Shown: one piece after another, positions 7,250 through 7,747 of the stretch | Layout: each line of letters begins with the position of its first letter | How positions within the stretch are numbered: the stretch's first letter is position 1 | DNA from: Rhodobacterales bacterium | GTDB taxonomy: Bacteria; Pseudomonadota; Alphaproteobacteria; Rhodobacterales; Rhodobacteraceae | Direction: 5' to 3' | Length of the DNA stretch: 7,747 nucleotides | Assembly: GCA_025357355.1 (NCBI GenBank) | Contig: JANXPK010000218.1 | Span: 1-7,747 of the forward strand | Program-made: the position numbers and the translations under genes | The notes under the pieces: model-generated | What the model saw: the letters and a program-made list of their open reading frames with translations, nothing else | Databases searched by the model: none | Told to the model about the DNA's origin: nothing

Positions 7250-7333
7250 TCGTTCTGCTTGGATGAAGCCTAGCACAGGCCTTCTTTTCCGAAAACCCCT
7301 TTATTTCAATGGGTTTCAGGGCGTTCCTTCTTC

Positions 7334-7400
7334 GCCACACTTTGCGACCGCGGCCAGATATGGTGGCACGACGATAGTGTGGCCCAAGCTATGGTGTGGC
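7334..7400. repeat. Three copies of the heptamer GTGTGGC in the HAD-carboxypeptidase spacer
   Basis: GCCACACT at 7334-7341 is a perfect 8-bp inverted match to AGTGTGGC at 7376-7383, with 34 bp between. A further direct copy GTGTGGC lies at 7394-7400, overlapping the end of the HAD gene and 17 bp on from the second copy. The arrangement could be an operator set or a weak long-loop hairpin after the HAD stop; no T tract follows. The spacer from 7205 to 7388 shows no convincing sigma70 promoter and no small gene. Confidence 0.3.
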
Positions 7401-7747
7401 TTTGGTCAGGCGTACAACCAAATTCGTCAGGCCTGACAAGTCCGCAAGGCTGTGAAAGCGCGGTTCGGCCTGTGGTGGATCGGCCTTTTCCAGCGCCCAG
7501 GTCAGACGATGCGGCACATGGACGCCGATGGCACCGGCGGCGATGGCCGGCAAGACGTCAGATCTCAGCGAATTGCCGACCATCATCGCCGCCTCGGCCC
7601 CGGTTCCGTGGCGGGCAAAGATGGTTCGGTAGACCTCGGGCGTCTTGTGCGACACGATCTCGACCCCGTGAAACAGATCGCCTAGGCCCGACTGTGCAAC
7701 CTTGCGTTCCTGATCCAGGAGGTCGCCCTTGGTGATCAGCACCAGGC
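7389..7747 (-). CDS. HAD-family hydrolase (5' end beyond window)
   Basis: The visible 118 residues are the C-terminal part of a haloacid-dehalogenase-superfamily hydrolase; the start and the nucleophile motif I (DxD) lie beyond the right edge. Motif II is seen as LVLITKGD (the threonine), motif III as the lysine of SHKTPEVY, and motif IV as MVGNSLRSDVLPA, where the serine and aspartate of GNSxxSD help hold Mg2+. The order and spacing fit a cap-type HAD phosphatase of the phosphoglycolate phosphatase-like group, but the substrate cannot be told. It reads towards the carboxypeptidase gene on the same strand, with 184 bp between its stop and the preferred start of that gene, so cotranscription is possible but not shown. 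The stop is TAG at 7391-7389. Confidence 0.88.
   Translation of the reverse strand, partial: LVLITKGDLLDQERKVAQSGLGDLFHGVEIVSHKTPEVYRTIFARHGTGAEAAMMVGNSLRSDVLPAIAAGAIGVHVPHRLTWALEKADPPQAEPRFHSLADLSGLTNLVVRLTKATP

Noticed and set aside
7277..7333. Possible sigma70 promoter for the carboxypeptidase (TTGAAA on the minus strand near 7300)
   Set aside because: No -10 element of acceptable quality lies at 16-18 bp, so it was not called.

Overview
The window reads as a high-GC alphaproteobacterial chromosome segment, most likely from the Rhodobacterales/Paracoccaceae. This rests on the complete ccoGHIS (rdx/fixGHIS-type) gene set, a perfect FNR-type palindrome in front of it, and protein sequences typical of that group; no taxonomic search was possible. 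Coding density is high and no mobile element, tRNA, rRNA or CRISPR array was seen.

Left part (1-725): the minus strand carries the 5' portion of a gene for a degenerate HD-GYP-like protein that runs off the left edge. It resembles regulators that end in a LuxR-type helix-turn-helix, but that end is outside the window. The 105-bp divergent intergenic region between it and ccoG holds the palindrome TTGACCTAGGTCAA, an FNR/FnrL-type operator.

Centre (726-4967, plus strand): four tightly packed genes, ccoG, ccoH, ccoI and ccoS, with gaps of 1, 1 and 4 bp. They encode the maturation machinery of cbb3-type cytochrome c oxidase: a polyferredoxin membrane protein (cupric reductase), a FixH-type assembly protein, a Cu+-exporting P1B-type ATPase, and a small membrane protein needed for cofactor insertion. 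Structural genes ccoNOQP are not in the window; the gene immediately upstream is the divergent regulator-like gene instead. Low oxygen sensed by an FNR protein would be expected to switch on the assembly genes.

Right part (4995-7747, minus strand, convergent with ccoS): reading in the direction of transcription, the 3' end of a HAD-family hydrolase gene cut by the right edge, a 184-bp intergenic stretch, a penicillin-binding-protein-type D-alanyl-D-alanine carboxypeptidase with a C-terminal SPOR domain, and a fumarylacetoacetate-hydrolase-family gene whose ATG overlaps the carboxypeptidase stop (ATGA). The carboxypeptidase most likely starts at a GTG 72 bases downstream of the longest possible start, because this places a normal signal peptide at the N-terminus.

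Most of the window is conventional. The points most worth a second look are the inactive-looking HD domain divergent from an FNR-controlled copper/oxidase assembly operon, the possible two-way use of that FNR site, and the coupling of a cell-wall enzyme to a small-molecule hydrolase.
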